Assembly: GCF_907164915.1 (NCBI RefSeq)
Contig: NC_061869.1
Coordinates: 24,102,676 to 24,166,675 of the forward strand
DNA length: 64,000 nucleotides
DNA from: Impatiens glandulifera
Taxonomy: Eukaryota; Streptophyta; Magnoliopsida; Ericales; Balsaminaceae
Reading direction: 5' to 3'
How positions within the stretch are numbered: the first letter of the stretch is position 1; each line of letters opens with the position of its first letter. A program made the position numbers and the translations under genes. A model generated the notes under the pieces. It searched no databases. It had not been told where the DNA came from and saw only the letters and a list, made by a program, of their open reading frames with translations. Positions 10,740 through 21,856 of the stretch are shown here, one piece after another.

Positions 10740-12594
10740 GTAGGGATTGATAACTCGGGATAAATTTAAATAATTAAATCTTCAATTAACTTTGAGCTCG
10801 TTATAAAATGATTTTCAAATTATTCAATTTAAAATATGAAATGGAGGAATGACAGATGAAATGGAGGAATGACAGATGAAATTATATTAGAATTCTAATT
10901 TTGAGTAATTCATTTAGAATATTAACAATGTTATTATGTAAAATATTAGATATAGAAAATTTGTTGATTTGCTTTCATGAGAATTTTTTTAGTCAATTAA
11001 TTGTGTTTTTTTTTATTTTAACTTTATTTTTCACGATATGTTTTGTTGTTTTGATTATACCATTTTTGTATTTCTATTTTAATTGCATGAATCATTTAGG
11101 AAAACATTGAACTGTTATGTTTGAAACTATAAATTATGATTTAATTACAATATTTATGTTTGAAATAAGTAAAAAAAAAAATATTATGAAAAATATTACA
11201 CATAAAAAAATGGGACTCGTTCGGATTGGAGTTTTTGAAAAACCTAGAGGGAGAAAAAAATAATGATTTTTGATGATTTTGAGAAATAATTATTATTTTT
11301 GATTAAAATACTTAAAAGGTATAAAAAATAATAATTTAAAATAAAGGTTATTTTTATATTTTGGTTAATGAAATGAAGATTGATTGAAAAAGTGGTTTTG
11401 TTTGAATTATTTAAAAAACTCAAAGAGAACAAGCCCCGATGAAGGTGTTGCTCTCTCTAAATATATATTTTTTTAAATTGTAAAAATGACATTTTATTTT
11501 CACATGAATGGCTTCTTTAAATGGGAAGGTGTTTATTTTTATTTTTATTACTTAAACTAGCATATAACCTGGGCATTTGTACAAATAATGATATAAAAAA
11601 TTGTGAAAGAATTACGGATAACACTTTTAATTTTATTTTTAACCGTTTTAAGTTTATGGGTGGATCAACCCAAAATTTGACTCAAATATTCATTTACTCT
11701 CACATATATATCCAAATTAACCACAGCTCTCAACCCGGCAATCCGGACAATTTGAAAATTAAGCTTCATTATATATATAAATTAGTTAATCGACCAAATA
11801 TAAAATGATCTTTCGTTGATGATTGAAATGATCTTTAATCGACAATTAAAATGATCTTTCGTTGATGATTGATAAGAGACACATCGAATCAATGATCTCT
11901 ACCAAATATTTTAATCGACAATTAAAATGATCTTTTGTTGATGATTGATAAGAGACACCGAACAAAGTTTTGCCAAGTGAAAATAGATCATATATATATA
12001 GTTGAAATAGTGAGAAATCCATAAATATCATGGGAGGATACATAAAATAGGTTCTCCATAGGGATGACAATGGAGCGGATTAGAACGGAAAATGTGTTTA
12101 CCATCCCGCCCCATTCTAATTTGGAGATTTATATTTGTATAATCATCCCCATCCGGTTCGGTTTCAGGAAAATCCCACAGTGCATCGTTATAATATATTC
12201 TTAAAAAAAATAAAAAGTTATTTGATAATATTCTATTATCTAATTTTTTAATACTATATATATTGTAATATATGAAAAAATTTAAATAATTATAAAAACA
12301 CTTAAAACTCTTATAAAATATTAACAATAAATAAATATATTAGTGATGTTATATATTAATTGTATTTATTAGTGTTCGGGATATAATAAAGGTAAGATCG
12401 GGACGGGAACACAAATATCATCCCCCACCTGGTCAACTACTGGTCCAATTGGGGAAAAGCTACATTTAAAGGGGAAATTCAAATCAAAAACTACATAGCG
12501 GGTTATAGTTGTCATCACTAATTCTTCATATGAAAGATTAAATCTAGTAACTCTTTGTTGAAAAAATGAAAAATAACTCAAGATCTGATTATTT
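10740..12594. other. AT-rich intergenic sequence
   Basis: No gene is supported. It holds a perfect 20-base tandem duplication near 10838-10879 (GAAATGGAGGAATGACAGAT) and a direct repeat containing TTAATCGACAATTAAAATGA at about 11834 and 11910. At 12060-12460 it resembles a dispersed plant repeat with CCCGCCCC and CATCCCC runs. Small open frames here are low-complexity. Confidence 0.5.
11831..11958 (+). repeat. Direct repeat pair (~48 bp)
   Basis: Two copies of a unit starting TTAATCGACAATTAAAATGA and continuing to TTGATAAGAGACAC lie about 76 bases apart. A partial third copy precedes them near 11806-11833. Confidence 0.7.
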
Positions 12595-12599
12595 GTCTC

Positions 12600-14117
12600 T
12601 GTTGGGAAAAATTAAGTGATAATTAATTAACTTAGAAATAAACAGAATTTATGAAATATTAAACAACTGATTTTTTATGATATTTAAATATGAAGGAAGT
12701 TAAGTTGTCAAATTGTTTCTGTACAGGTGCATCAGACTATGCTAACTTAGACGTGGTTTAAGCAGGCTAATTAGAGGAAGTTAGAAGTTGAAGTCTAACT
12801 CCATTAGACATGGTAGTCTAATGGGGAACGTAGTTAGACGTTGGCATTTAACTCCTTCAAACAAATCTGAAGTGATACGTAGTTAGACGTTGGAGTCTAA
12901 CAGATACGCAGTTAGACGTTGAAGTCTAACTCCATTAGACGTGGTAGTCTAATGGGAAACGTAGTTAGACGTTAGCGTCTAACTCCTTCAGACAAGTCTG
13001 AAGTGATACGTAGTTAGACGTTGAAGTCTAACAGATACGTAGTTAGACGTTGAAGTCTAACTCCATTAGACGTGGTAGTCTAATGGGAAACGTAGTTAGA
13101 CGTTGACGTCTAACTCCTTCAGACAAGTGTGAAGTGATATGTAGTTAGACGTTGAAGTCTAATAGATACGTAGTTAGACGTGGTAGTCTAATGGGAAACG
13201 TAGTTATACATTGACGTCTAACTCTCTTAGACTTGGTAGTCTAATGGAGCACGTCTAATGCCTTGCTTTAGTAGCCGTTTGAAGTTAGCATACATCTATC
13301 CACGATCAACTAGTTGTTTGCTACTCTACTCCACTCACTCCTGTGCAGTCTGACAAGTCATTTAATTGTATCCAATGAACGAATGTCACTTACGCAAATA
13401 TCCTTCCAACGGTTTTTCCAGTACAAGACAATATCAGAGAGGATATTCGGCGCACTACCTGTTCGGTATAGCCACGATCCATTTGCTTAGAGTCTGTTGT
13501 ACTCTTGTACTATGGGCGGCCTTCCAATGGACGCTTTCCACGTTTCCATGAAGAAGATTTGACTGATAGTGTCCTTCTACTACAAATAAATGCCCAAGGA
13601 CAACGAACGAATCACCTGTCACCTTGCTCGATCATCAGTTATCCAACCGATTATCAATCTTATAAGCTTACTCTTGCACTTACTGATTTCTTACATCATT
13701 CAAACTCAAGAGAGAAATAATCAAAACACTGTCTAGCTGTGGGAATATTATTCATAATATTGTAAGTTGAACAGAGGTTGTTATGTTCAATAGAGTGTTA
13801 TCTAGTTTTGTAAACTTTATTTGATTCAAAGAATTTAGTGAAATCCTTCCGGTTGTGGAAGAAGGGGTGACGTAGGAGGGTTTGCTTCGAACATCCATAA
13901 ACAACTCCCTGTGTTCTTTACTTTCTGTCATTCATCTTTCATTGGTTCAAAGCTTCAAATCCGACGAACACTTCCGCACTTAAAACTGTTTCAAGCGTTC
14001 GAAGGATTTGTGAAGAATAGAAATAAATTTTAACTTCTAAGTTAAAATCGAATCGTTTATCATAAGTTGTTATCAATAACCAGACCTTAGTCTCTATTGG
14101 TCACACCGATCCTATCA
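12600..14117 (+). mobile_element. Solo LTR of the A/B/D/E copia family (LTR-B, 1518 bp)
   Basis: It begins TGTTGGGAAAAATTA and ends CACCGATCCTATCA. It is bracketed by the perfect 5-bp target duplication GTCTC (12595-12599 and 14118-14122), with no PBS or internal region on either side. This is the product of recombination between two LTRs. The U3 part is a TTAGACG palindrome array. The U5-side carries GAAGAAGGGGTGACGTAGGA (13858-13877) and AACATCCATAAACAACTC, shared with the other family LTRs. Confidence 0.9.
12745..13260. repeat. U3 palindrome array of solo LTR-B
   Basis: Repeated blocks of GTTAGACGTTGAAGTCTAAC (a TTAGAC/GTCTAA inverted repeat), CATTAGACGTGGTAGTCTAA and CTTCAGACAAGTCTGAAG form a higher-order unit of about 120 bases, repeated roughly four times. 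Confidence 0.85.
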
Positions 14118-14122
14118 GTCTC

Positions 14123-14458
14123 ATTTGTTCATAAGGGGACAAACACAAACTCGATAAAGAATCACCAACATAGTCGGAAGGTATGAGCAACAAAAAACCC
14201 ACCAACAATTGAGATTTTTATTCGAATTATAAAAATCTGAGACAAAAAAATGATTGAGCTATATATTATATCAAACCAAAAAAATGCAATATCAACTCAA
14301 ATCTATGTAATGAATAGAGAAATAAGACACTCTCCGATGCTAGAAAAGTCATCGAAGAGTCTAAGAAAGATTAATCTTTCAACTTCTCTAGAATTTCTTT
14401 TTCTAGATAGAAAAATGCATAAGTTTTAATTCCCACAAATATATATATATATATAATC
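14123..14458. other. Host-like sequence between two LTRs
   Basis: AT-rich, with no coding or repeat signal beyond a short (AT)n tract at about 14440-14455. Confidence 0.4.
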
Positions 14459-14860
14459 GGTTAGGATCGGGATTTCCAAAAGAGACTGAGGTCTCACAAA
14501 GGTGAACGCTTATACACACGCCGGTTAATAATAACCCTATTAGAGGTTAATATCGGTCTCTATTCTTCGCAAGTTGTCACAAACTCTTGAACCGAGTTCA
14601 AGCGCGAAATTGTTTGTTTCAACTTGAATCAACAAGTAATCGGTTTAGAAAATAGTAAGGGAAGAAAGACACAACACAAGATTTATGGATGTTCGGAGAT
14701 AAATTCATACGTCACTCCTTATTCTCAAGCATTCATGTTTAATAAGCATAACGATAAATAACGTTAGTAAGGTAAACTAAATGTTTCAATAAGAAGGTAT
14801 TGTAATGTCATAAAGGAAAAAGAATAGAGAAAGAGGAATGTTTTAGCGTCTCCCTTTCTT
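14459..14860 (-). mobile_element. Truncated 3' LTR of element B (LTR-C); upper boundary approximate
   Basis: From the low end it reads GGTTAGGATCGGGAT, then ACAAACTCTTGAACCGAGTT, then TTTATGGATGTTCGGAG and ACGTCACTCCTT. Each has a close match in the left LTR of element E (44769 onward), in the same order and orientation. Only the U5-side is recognisable. It lies just downstream of ORF3-B3, as expected for the 3' LTR of a minus-strand element. Confidence 0.65.
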
Positions 14861-14914
14861 CGGTTTTAGAGCCGGTTGTGCGATTTCTTCGTCTATCCAT
14901 CTTGCTATGAAACC

Positions 14915-17867
14915 CTAACTTGGTTGACCAGAAATGTTGATTTCAGCATTTTTTCTACTTAGATGATCAGGAGCGTTGTCAGAGGAACTCCCACCACCCC
15001 TTCGTATTCTTTGACTTAATCGAATATTGTGTGCAATTTCTGATTGGGGTCTTTCCGGTTGAGGTCGAGGTTTCACAACCTTATATCGGTGAAACAGTTC
15101 ATCATCCTCTAGTATGTCATCCTTCGCTGCCTCAGATTTCTTGGACTTCTTTCTTTTAACTGCCTTAGACTTTTTGGCGGAAGTTGCTGGTACGGTTGTA
15201 TCATCTGCATTAATTTCCTCCTAGATACGTCGAGCAACCTCTTTATCATCTTGTTCAGCGGCCTTAGCTTTTGCATCTTCTTCCTCCTGAATACAACGGG
15301 CAAATTCTTCATGCTCCCTTAATTTCTCAACGTCGGCAACACTTTGAGATTTGACCATCTTGAAAAATTGTGATGAGACGACTTCGAATGTAGTGAGTAT
15401 CTTATAGATTATGAGCTTTATCTATCCTAATTCCTGCCTCAACCTTGCTAATCCCTAATCGTGAGAGCCTGACGAGGATGCTCGTTGTCTGTCCATTTCA
15501 TCCAATCGGGTCATAACAAATGCTTGCCATGGAGCTAGAATATTTCGGATAATCTGATCAGTGTACGACCTTGGAATTTCTTCAGAGTTGGATCGAGTTG
15601 AGCCAAGAGCACGGGATTGAATAGGTATTGCATGGTGAGAGCTGATTTGAAGAGAATGTTCCGTGCAGGCAGGTCTTTCAACATTATCATTCTTCATCGT
15701 GTGATTATGACCAAAAGACTTACCCGATATAGATTTGGCAGGAATTTCAATTTCCTTTTTGAAAAATGGTGGATTAGAGTTGGCAATATCTTGCCCGTCC
15801 TCATTTTCTTCTTAATTTGAGGTTGATCCCAACAAACCGGACTCAATTTTATCAGCTGAAGTGGGTTTGTTTCTTTTAGTTATTCGTTCATAAGCATGTT
15901 TTCCCATTCTAAGGTATTCTCTTTAACACACTGGCCTTTAACATCATAACCTTCAAAAAGTTCTCGTTACTCGGAGGGAGTCCATGTAGGCTTTGAATTT
16001 TGAGCTTTTTCAACCAGCGGCTTCTCGGTTTCGACAGTTTGAAGTTCACCATGAGGAGGAAGAGGCCCCTCTTCAACCGGTACAAGCGTTGGCACTTCTT
16101 CAACCGGTACAGGCACTTCTTCAAATTTCGAAATAGTTAACCGAAAATCGTCCATGACAGCTTTTAATAGCAGAATGACATTCTTAGCTTCTCTTGTTGT
16201 AGCCCTCTTTAGATTGAAATCTTCTTCGTGTTTTTTAATGATTCGAAGCAGCACCTTCCTTCTAGCAACTTCCTCAACAAGTTCGCTCCTTAATAGAGCT
16301 TCAGTAACTGATGTGGTTCTGGTCAAGGAAAAGATCACCTTTTCCAAAGACAATAATGTAGATCACTTCTTTTCTTCTAGAACTTCCGGAAAAACCTCAT
16401 TATAACTAGTTGCTAGCATTATATTTTCCCATGCATAGAACAGATCCACGGTTTCACTGGCTTTCGTGTCAACCTCCTCGAGAATGCTCCTAACGATTTC
16501 CTCTACGTCTTCATCATCTTTGTTAGTGGCCGGAATAGGTTCTTTAAGCGATTCGGTAGGAGTTGGAATAGGTTCTGTGATAATCTGAGCGTTTGGAGTT
16601 GGAATATCCGCAACGTCAGTTGGGATCTCCTCCTGATTCTATTGAATCACATCGTTTTGACCGGTAGATGCCTTCTCCGGCTGACCGGTTTCTAGCACAG
16701 TGGGCCGATCGGTTTTAGGTGGAGATGACCGACCGGTTTCAATAGTAACATTTACCCGATCGGTTTCAGTCATCCGATCGGTTTCATCAACAACCTATTG
16801 TATAATATCAGGTACTACCGATTGAACCTCTAACACCCTAGGCTCAATCGTAGTTTTGAGAAGTACTGAGGCTTCCTTCTGAGGATGAACAACAGTTGTG
16901 GCATCAAAAAGAGGTGGGATTGGAATATTTACCTCAGGTTGAGTTTCTGTTGGTCTGAGGAGATCTCATTTGTCTTTTTCTTTCATGTCTTAGCCAAACT
17001 AGCAGCGATGGCGGTAGACTCAATGGCACACCAAAATCTTTTCAATGATTTCGACTGGTCGTTTCGGTTGGGACGCTTAGAACCGCTCTCAGTCTTTTCG
17101 CTAGTCGCTCCTGCATCAGTCGGTTATTGGCTAGAAGCTCCGGGCATGGATCCCTTGGCCTTGTTCATTCTAACGAAATACCTACTAGTGCTAACAGAGG
17201 TTAATATTTTGTTGAGGGGAAGAGGAATACCTGGACCGGTAGGTACGTTTAGATGATTTAAAATCCAACTGATCTGCATTGCAAAGGTAAGGCTTCTGTT
17301 GGATTGAGGGATCACCATCTCGCACAGAGTGTTGAAGAGAATAAGTCCTCAGTTAATCATGTCGCCTTTCACAATGGTGCCCATTATATCGAACTTGGAT
17401 CGAGTTAGACTGTCGAAATTTCTGCTTTTCCCTTGTAGTGCTTTGGAGGTGATATCGCACAAAATGCGGTATTCGCATTTCAGAGCCTTCTTCTTTCCGT
17501 TAAAGTTTACCGGAATATCGTTATCGGAAAATAGCATTTGTAGCCTGGATGTCGCGGTGTGAGATAACTCTTTTGAGAAATCCCGACCCTTTATTGGAAG
17601 TTTCAGAACTTCCGAAAATAGGCTTTCGGTGATGGTGAACTCCACACCGTTAACTTTGGCCATGATAGAACCGTCCACTAACCTCGTCGTGTGGAAGTAT
17701 TAACAAACTTCTTCTAGATAATAGATCGTCGTTCCGTCCAGAAAGTTCCGCATGCCGGATTCTTCAATAGATTGGATTAATTTCCGCTTCTCGACCGATC
17801 CTTCATGATAGATGTGGTCGAAGTTAACCTGGATAATATTATTAAACAAGGCATTATCTCTTCCCAT
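14915..17867 (-). pseudogene. ORF3-B3: long copy of the retroelement-associated family
   Basis: Function unknown. The ATG at 17867 (MGRDNALFNN) starts the shared N-terminal domain: VNFDHIYHEG, MRNFLDG, then after a stop near 17700 KVNGVEFTITESLF, LKLPIKG, KALQGK and a degraded INWS block near 17345. It continues through ILNHLNVP and STSRYFVRM to a long tail rich in Glu, Pro, Val and Lys (about 16600-15000). It ends with the basic, Ser-rich segment IRRGGGSSSDNAPDHLSRKN before TAG at 14915. Several stops and shifts break it. The total span of about 2.9 kb is like the D copy, so the ancestral protein was probably around 900 residues. It ends just before the 3' LTR remnant. Confidence 0.6.
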
Positions 17868-18437
17868 TGTGATGCTTTTAGTTGAATGGAGAAGATGAAA
17901 AAGTATATTTTCTATAGAGATGTTAGAGCAAGAGGGAAGTTCTAGGGTTTTTCTGATAAATAGTTCTTTGCATATGATATATTCCTTAAATCAGGTATGC
18001 TGCCCATTTAAGATGTGCCGGTTATGAATGATTACTTCAATAGGGTACTAAACCGTCAGATTTTATTGCGTGTCCCCACACCCCAATAAATTAGGCAAAA
18101 TTGGCGCTTCTTTTAAAAATATGTTCATTCCCAATGAAATCAATAATTTTTAATCCATAAATATACATATTATCGTTTAAACTTTAATGTTTTTCTTTAA
18201 AAAGCGTTTATTAAATGCAACTTAACAAATGACAACTTCATTAATTAATAATACCGATTCAAAAATAAGATAACCGGTTTTAAAAAAAATAACCGGATCA
18301 CATTCATTTAGGCTTGAAAATAACATAATGAATTGAAGATCTTAGTTTCCAACCCTTCTAGCTTGTGTCGCTTTTATCCTATTAATCCAGCTTTCGACTT
18401 TTTGTTTGGTCAGAATATTGGATGATCTCACGTAGGT
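17868..18437. other. Spacer between ORF3-B2 and B3
   Basis: AT-rich, no gene. On the minus strand it contains TTTAAGGAATATATC about 110 bases before the B3 ATG, a possible TATA region. Confidence 0.35.
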
Positions 18438-19067
18438 TCATGGTCCAAGATTGACATTAAGGGCGAGGAGGATGTTGCTGATTTGAGGGACATATCCGAT
18501 CATTGTCCTTGGTGAAGAAATCATTTTCTTCAGATTTTCAAAGATAACATGTGACCAGTTGGTTGGAATGTCATTGACTATGGCGATAATCATCTCGAAT
18601 GTTTTCTTTGTGTAGATATGAGTAGATTCTTTTGCCATGATGGATCTGCCAACTATGTCACTAAGAATTTGAATGTGAGGACATAACCTGGACTTGACTT
18701 CATGAGTTTCCATGTGATTTCGAGAGTTCGAGAAGAGGAAGGTTATTTATGTGATGATGTTGTCTGGGGATGGAAGAAATTCGGAGAACCCTTTAGTGGG
18801 AAGCTCAAAGAGTTGAGTGAAGTCTTCCTCTTCAATCATAAGTGATTCCCCTCCCACTTTTGACACAATAAAGTTGTCAACAACTTTTGCATTTTCGAAA
18901 AACTCAACGACCTCTTCTTCATAGATCACATGAGCTCCTTCAAGAAATTTTCTTAATCCAGTATTTTCCAAAGGTTCGAACACCATTTCGAGAGTCTCAC
19001 TATCTTCAAGGGATAGAATTGAGTTAAAATCGACAAGAAGAATAGTGCGAGCAGAAGCTTGATTCAT
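18438..19067 (-). pseudogene. ORF3-B2: short tandem copy, N-terminal domain only
   Basis: The ATG at 19067 (MNQASARTILL) begins a domain of about 215 residues homologous to the other ORF3 copies: LRKFLEGAHVIYEEEVVEFF, FELPTKGFSEF, then after a stop or shift near 18747 LSDIVGRSIMAKE and TNWSHVIFENLKKM, ending at 18438. Unlike B3 it has no long tail. A TATA-like TATTTAA lies about 90 bases upstream (19157-19163). It is closest to B1 in sequence (IVGKS/IVGRS, NLKKMISS in both), which suggests tandem duplication of a shortened unit. Confidence 0.6.
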
Positions 19068-19781
19068 TTTTGAAAGAGGAAATTAATAAAGGGATTTCTA
19101 GATTTTAAAGAGATCTGAGATAAACTTTTTGTGAGTTTTTCTTAGAGAGATCATCCTTAAATAGGCATTTGAAACCGCTTAAGGTCATCCTAAAGTCTAT
19201 TGGGCAAAGGGATTTAACCGTTATAATAGCCATAAATGTGAGTGTTAATAGACATAACTTTTCACGTTACTCGAGGAATGAGTTTTTTGAAAATTGAAAT
19301 TATATTTAATTGTTTTAGACAACTTTTCAAAAATACTGCCGAAAGGTTCACAAGAATAGCCGGTCAGTTTCTTTTCCAAAGTGACCGGCCATTTATCTGG
19401 ACGAAAAACCGAACCGGTTAGTTTTTGCTAAAAAACCGAACGGTTTTTAGACAAATTACTTCATTTTAAGTGCTTTAGACGGTTGAGATATTTTTGAGAA
19501 TCTAAGGCTTCTCCCTAAGATAGATAACCGATGCAGCTTAATTATAACAAACCTTAATTCCATTAGGATTTTAATAAGTCGAATTAGCATATATAGTAGT
19601 CGGTTCATGATACAAAATGATCGGTTTCCCATCCGAATAGAATGATATTAAGATATTGATCCTAAGATTGATTACTGGAAGATCCTAAAGTTATTTCTTT
19701 CTTGATCCTAGATCCTTCCACCCTATCAGTATACATCTGAACCCTTTCTTTTGTTAGAAGTTGGGATGAATTGAGTCCAAC
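19068..19781. other. Spacer between ORF3-B1 and B2
   Basis: No gene. On the minus strand it holds CTTAGGGAGAAGC (19507-19519), a polypurine-tract-like site also found at 21195-21206 and 21266-21280 upstream of B1. Each short ORF3 unit therefore seems to carry one. CCGGTT words are frequent. Confidence 0.4.
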
Positions 19782-20408
19782 TCATGGACCAAGGTAGATG
19801 TCAAGATCAAAGAAGAGACAACTTAGTTGAGGTGCATAGTCGGTCATTGTTTTGTCAGAAGAGATCATTTTCTTCAGATTGTCGAATATCACCTTCGACC
19901 AGTTTATGGAAATGCCTCTTGCAATGGTTATCATCATTTCAAAAGCTTTCTTGGAAGACATATTAACGGATTCCTTGACTAGAATGGATTTGCCAACGAT
20001 CTCGCTGAGAATTTGGAATTCAGTTTGTAGAAGAGATTTGGCTCCATGAGTTTCTACCGAATCGAATGAACTTGAGAAGTAGTAGGACATGTCCTCAATT
20101 ATTTCATTTGAAAAAGAGAAATCAGTGAATCCTTCGGATGGAAGTTCGCAGCTATGCGCGAAGTCTTCTTCATCAAAGATGAATTCCTTCCCTTGAACCT
20201 TAGACATGATGAGATTTCCGCGAAATATCTTATTATTTTTTTAAAACTCAACTACTACATCATTATATATGACAAAACAATCTTCTAGGAAAGGTCTTAG
20301 ACCCGTATCCTCCAGGTATTTGATCATGGAGACGATTTCTTCATTTTCACTTGATAGGACTGATTCGAAATCAATTATAAGAGTGTTGTTGGAAAGAGAT
20401 GGATTCAT
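19782..20408 (-). pseudogene. ORF3-B1: short tandem copy, N-terminal domain only
   Basis: The likely start is the ATG at 20408 (MNPSLSNNTLIIDFESV). LRPFLED follows, a stop lies near 20243, and then a clean 141-residue frame runs to 19782 with SCELPSEGF, ILSEIVGKSILVKE and INWSKVIFDNLKKMISS. It is the first of three family copies in a row (20408, 19067, 17867) on the same strand. No tail follows, only an AT-rich spacer to B2. Confidence 0.6.
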
Positions 20409-21287
20409 CTTTTGATTTTAAGGAAGTGAAGATAATCTTTTGTTGAGAAAAGATATATTTTGAAGATTTTTCAGATGTGAGTTTTTCGGTATTGTTAAGG
20501 CATCATTAAATAGAAGATGTTACAACTTGGAATACATCCTAGATTCTATTGGATAAAGGACGAATTTCATCCCATATCCTATTGGACAAGATAATATAGT
20601 CGTTTTATTTCAAGAAAGTAAATTTTTATTGAAATATTAGTCTTTCCAATTTTAAACGATGATAGACATAGGTCTTCGCGTTATTTGAGGAATGACTGTT
20701 AGTTTTTTCACAAGGAATATAACCAAACATATTGATAAACACTAGCCAGCTGTCCCATTTTGATTGGAGAATGAGACTACCGAAATTTTCATGTAAATAA
20801 CCGTTCGGTAGTATTCAAATTCGGTATTAATGAAATCGGTTATTTAATCCTGAAGAAAAACTGATTCCTCTTGGAACCAAATATTTTACCGGGCGGTAGT
20901 TGTTCAGTTAAAACAACTGATCGGTTCTCCGTTTTACTTACTCCGTTCGGTTTTATTTACATTTGTTTCGGTAGAATGATTTAACCGATTTCAAAGAAGA
21001 GAGTTGTCCGGTTTAATTTGTTTGAGACTTTTTCTCCTTCTAAATTTATGCAAATGAGAGTTTTTAAAAGATTTAAAATATGAATATCCGACCGGTTTTG
21101 GAAAATACCGAGTTTTTTTTAAAAGCTGGTCGGTTTTAAGAAAATACCGAAGTTAGTGTTTTTCTACTAAGAGAGCACTTTTGAGAAGCGAAGGCTTCTC
21201 CCTAAGAATCTGCTCGGTTTTTCATGAAGGTGAATATAAAATTTCTTCTTTTCAACAATGATGGAGTTTCTCCCTAAATGCGTGACG
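20409..21287. other. Region upstream of ORF3-B1 with PPT-like tracts
   Basis: This lies between the pol end of B (now displaced to 27430) and ORF3-B1. On the minus strand, CATTTAGGGAGAAAC (21266-21280) follows the pol stop closely once element C is removed, as a polypurine tract would. A second copy, CTTAGGGAGAAG, lies at 21195-21206. The rest is CCGGTT-rich, non-coding, and resembles the other ORF3 upstream regions. Confidence 0.45.
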
Positions 21288-21762
21288 TGTTGGATTTTGG
21301 ATTTAAATATATATGTAGAACATATTATTAGATTAAAGTCATGGGCTTAATGATTATGAAATGAATAATTGTATATATCCGTTTAGTATTTGTTTATTTG
21401 GTGACGTGACAAAAGAAATATTAATAATATGGTGGGCCTTCTTATATTGTGGGCTTTAACAATATATGGGCTTCAACTAGGGTTAGGTCCCTGAGACAAG
21501 TATTATTTAAGAAACAGGAGAGGGAGATTCAAATAAGAACTCTCACGCCTTCTCTCTCTTAACTCTCCTCCGTTTTCTTGTCCTTTGATTTCCCCCGTCA
21601 ATATCAGAGGAGAACGGATAATACTTAGTCTTGTAAGACCTAGTCGTTCCTTTCAAGAATAGATCAATCCGGATCTACAATGGGATCATCTTCAGGTACG
21701 CTTCTGCTGCGTTGTAATTATAGTCTATATTAATGATTAGGATAATGATAAATATTCTATTA
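21288..21762 (+). mobile_element. 5' LTR of element C (475 bp)
   Basis: It starts TGTTGGATTTTGG and ends TATTCTATTA (CA changed to TA). It contains ATTATTTAAGAAA (TATA-like, about 21503-21515) and the first coding exon ATGGGATCATCTTCAG with a GTACG splice donor. Confidence 0.85.
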
Positions 21763-21825
21763 GTTGGTATCAGAGCTATCCTATTTATGAATCGATAATT
21801 TTTATAATGATCGTATTTGAATCTG

Positions 21826-21856
<31 letters not shown>

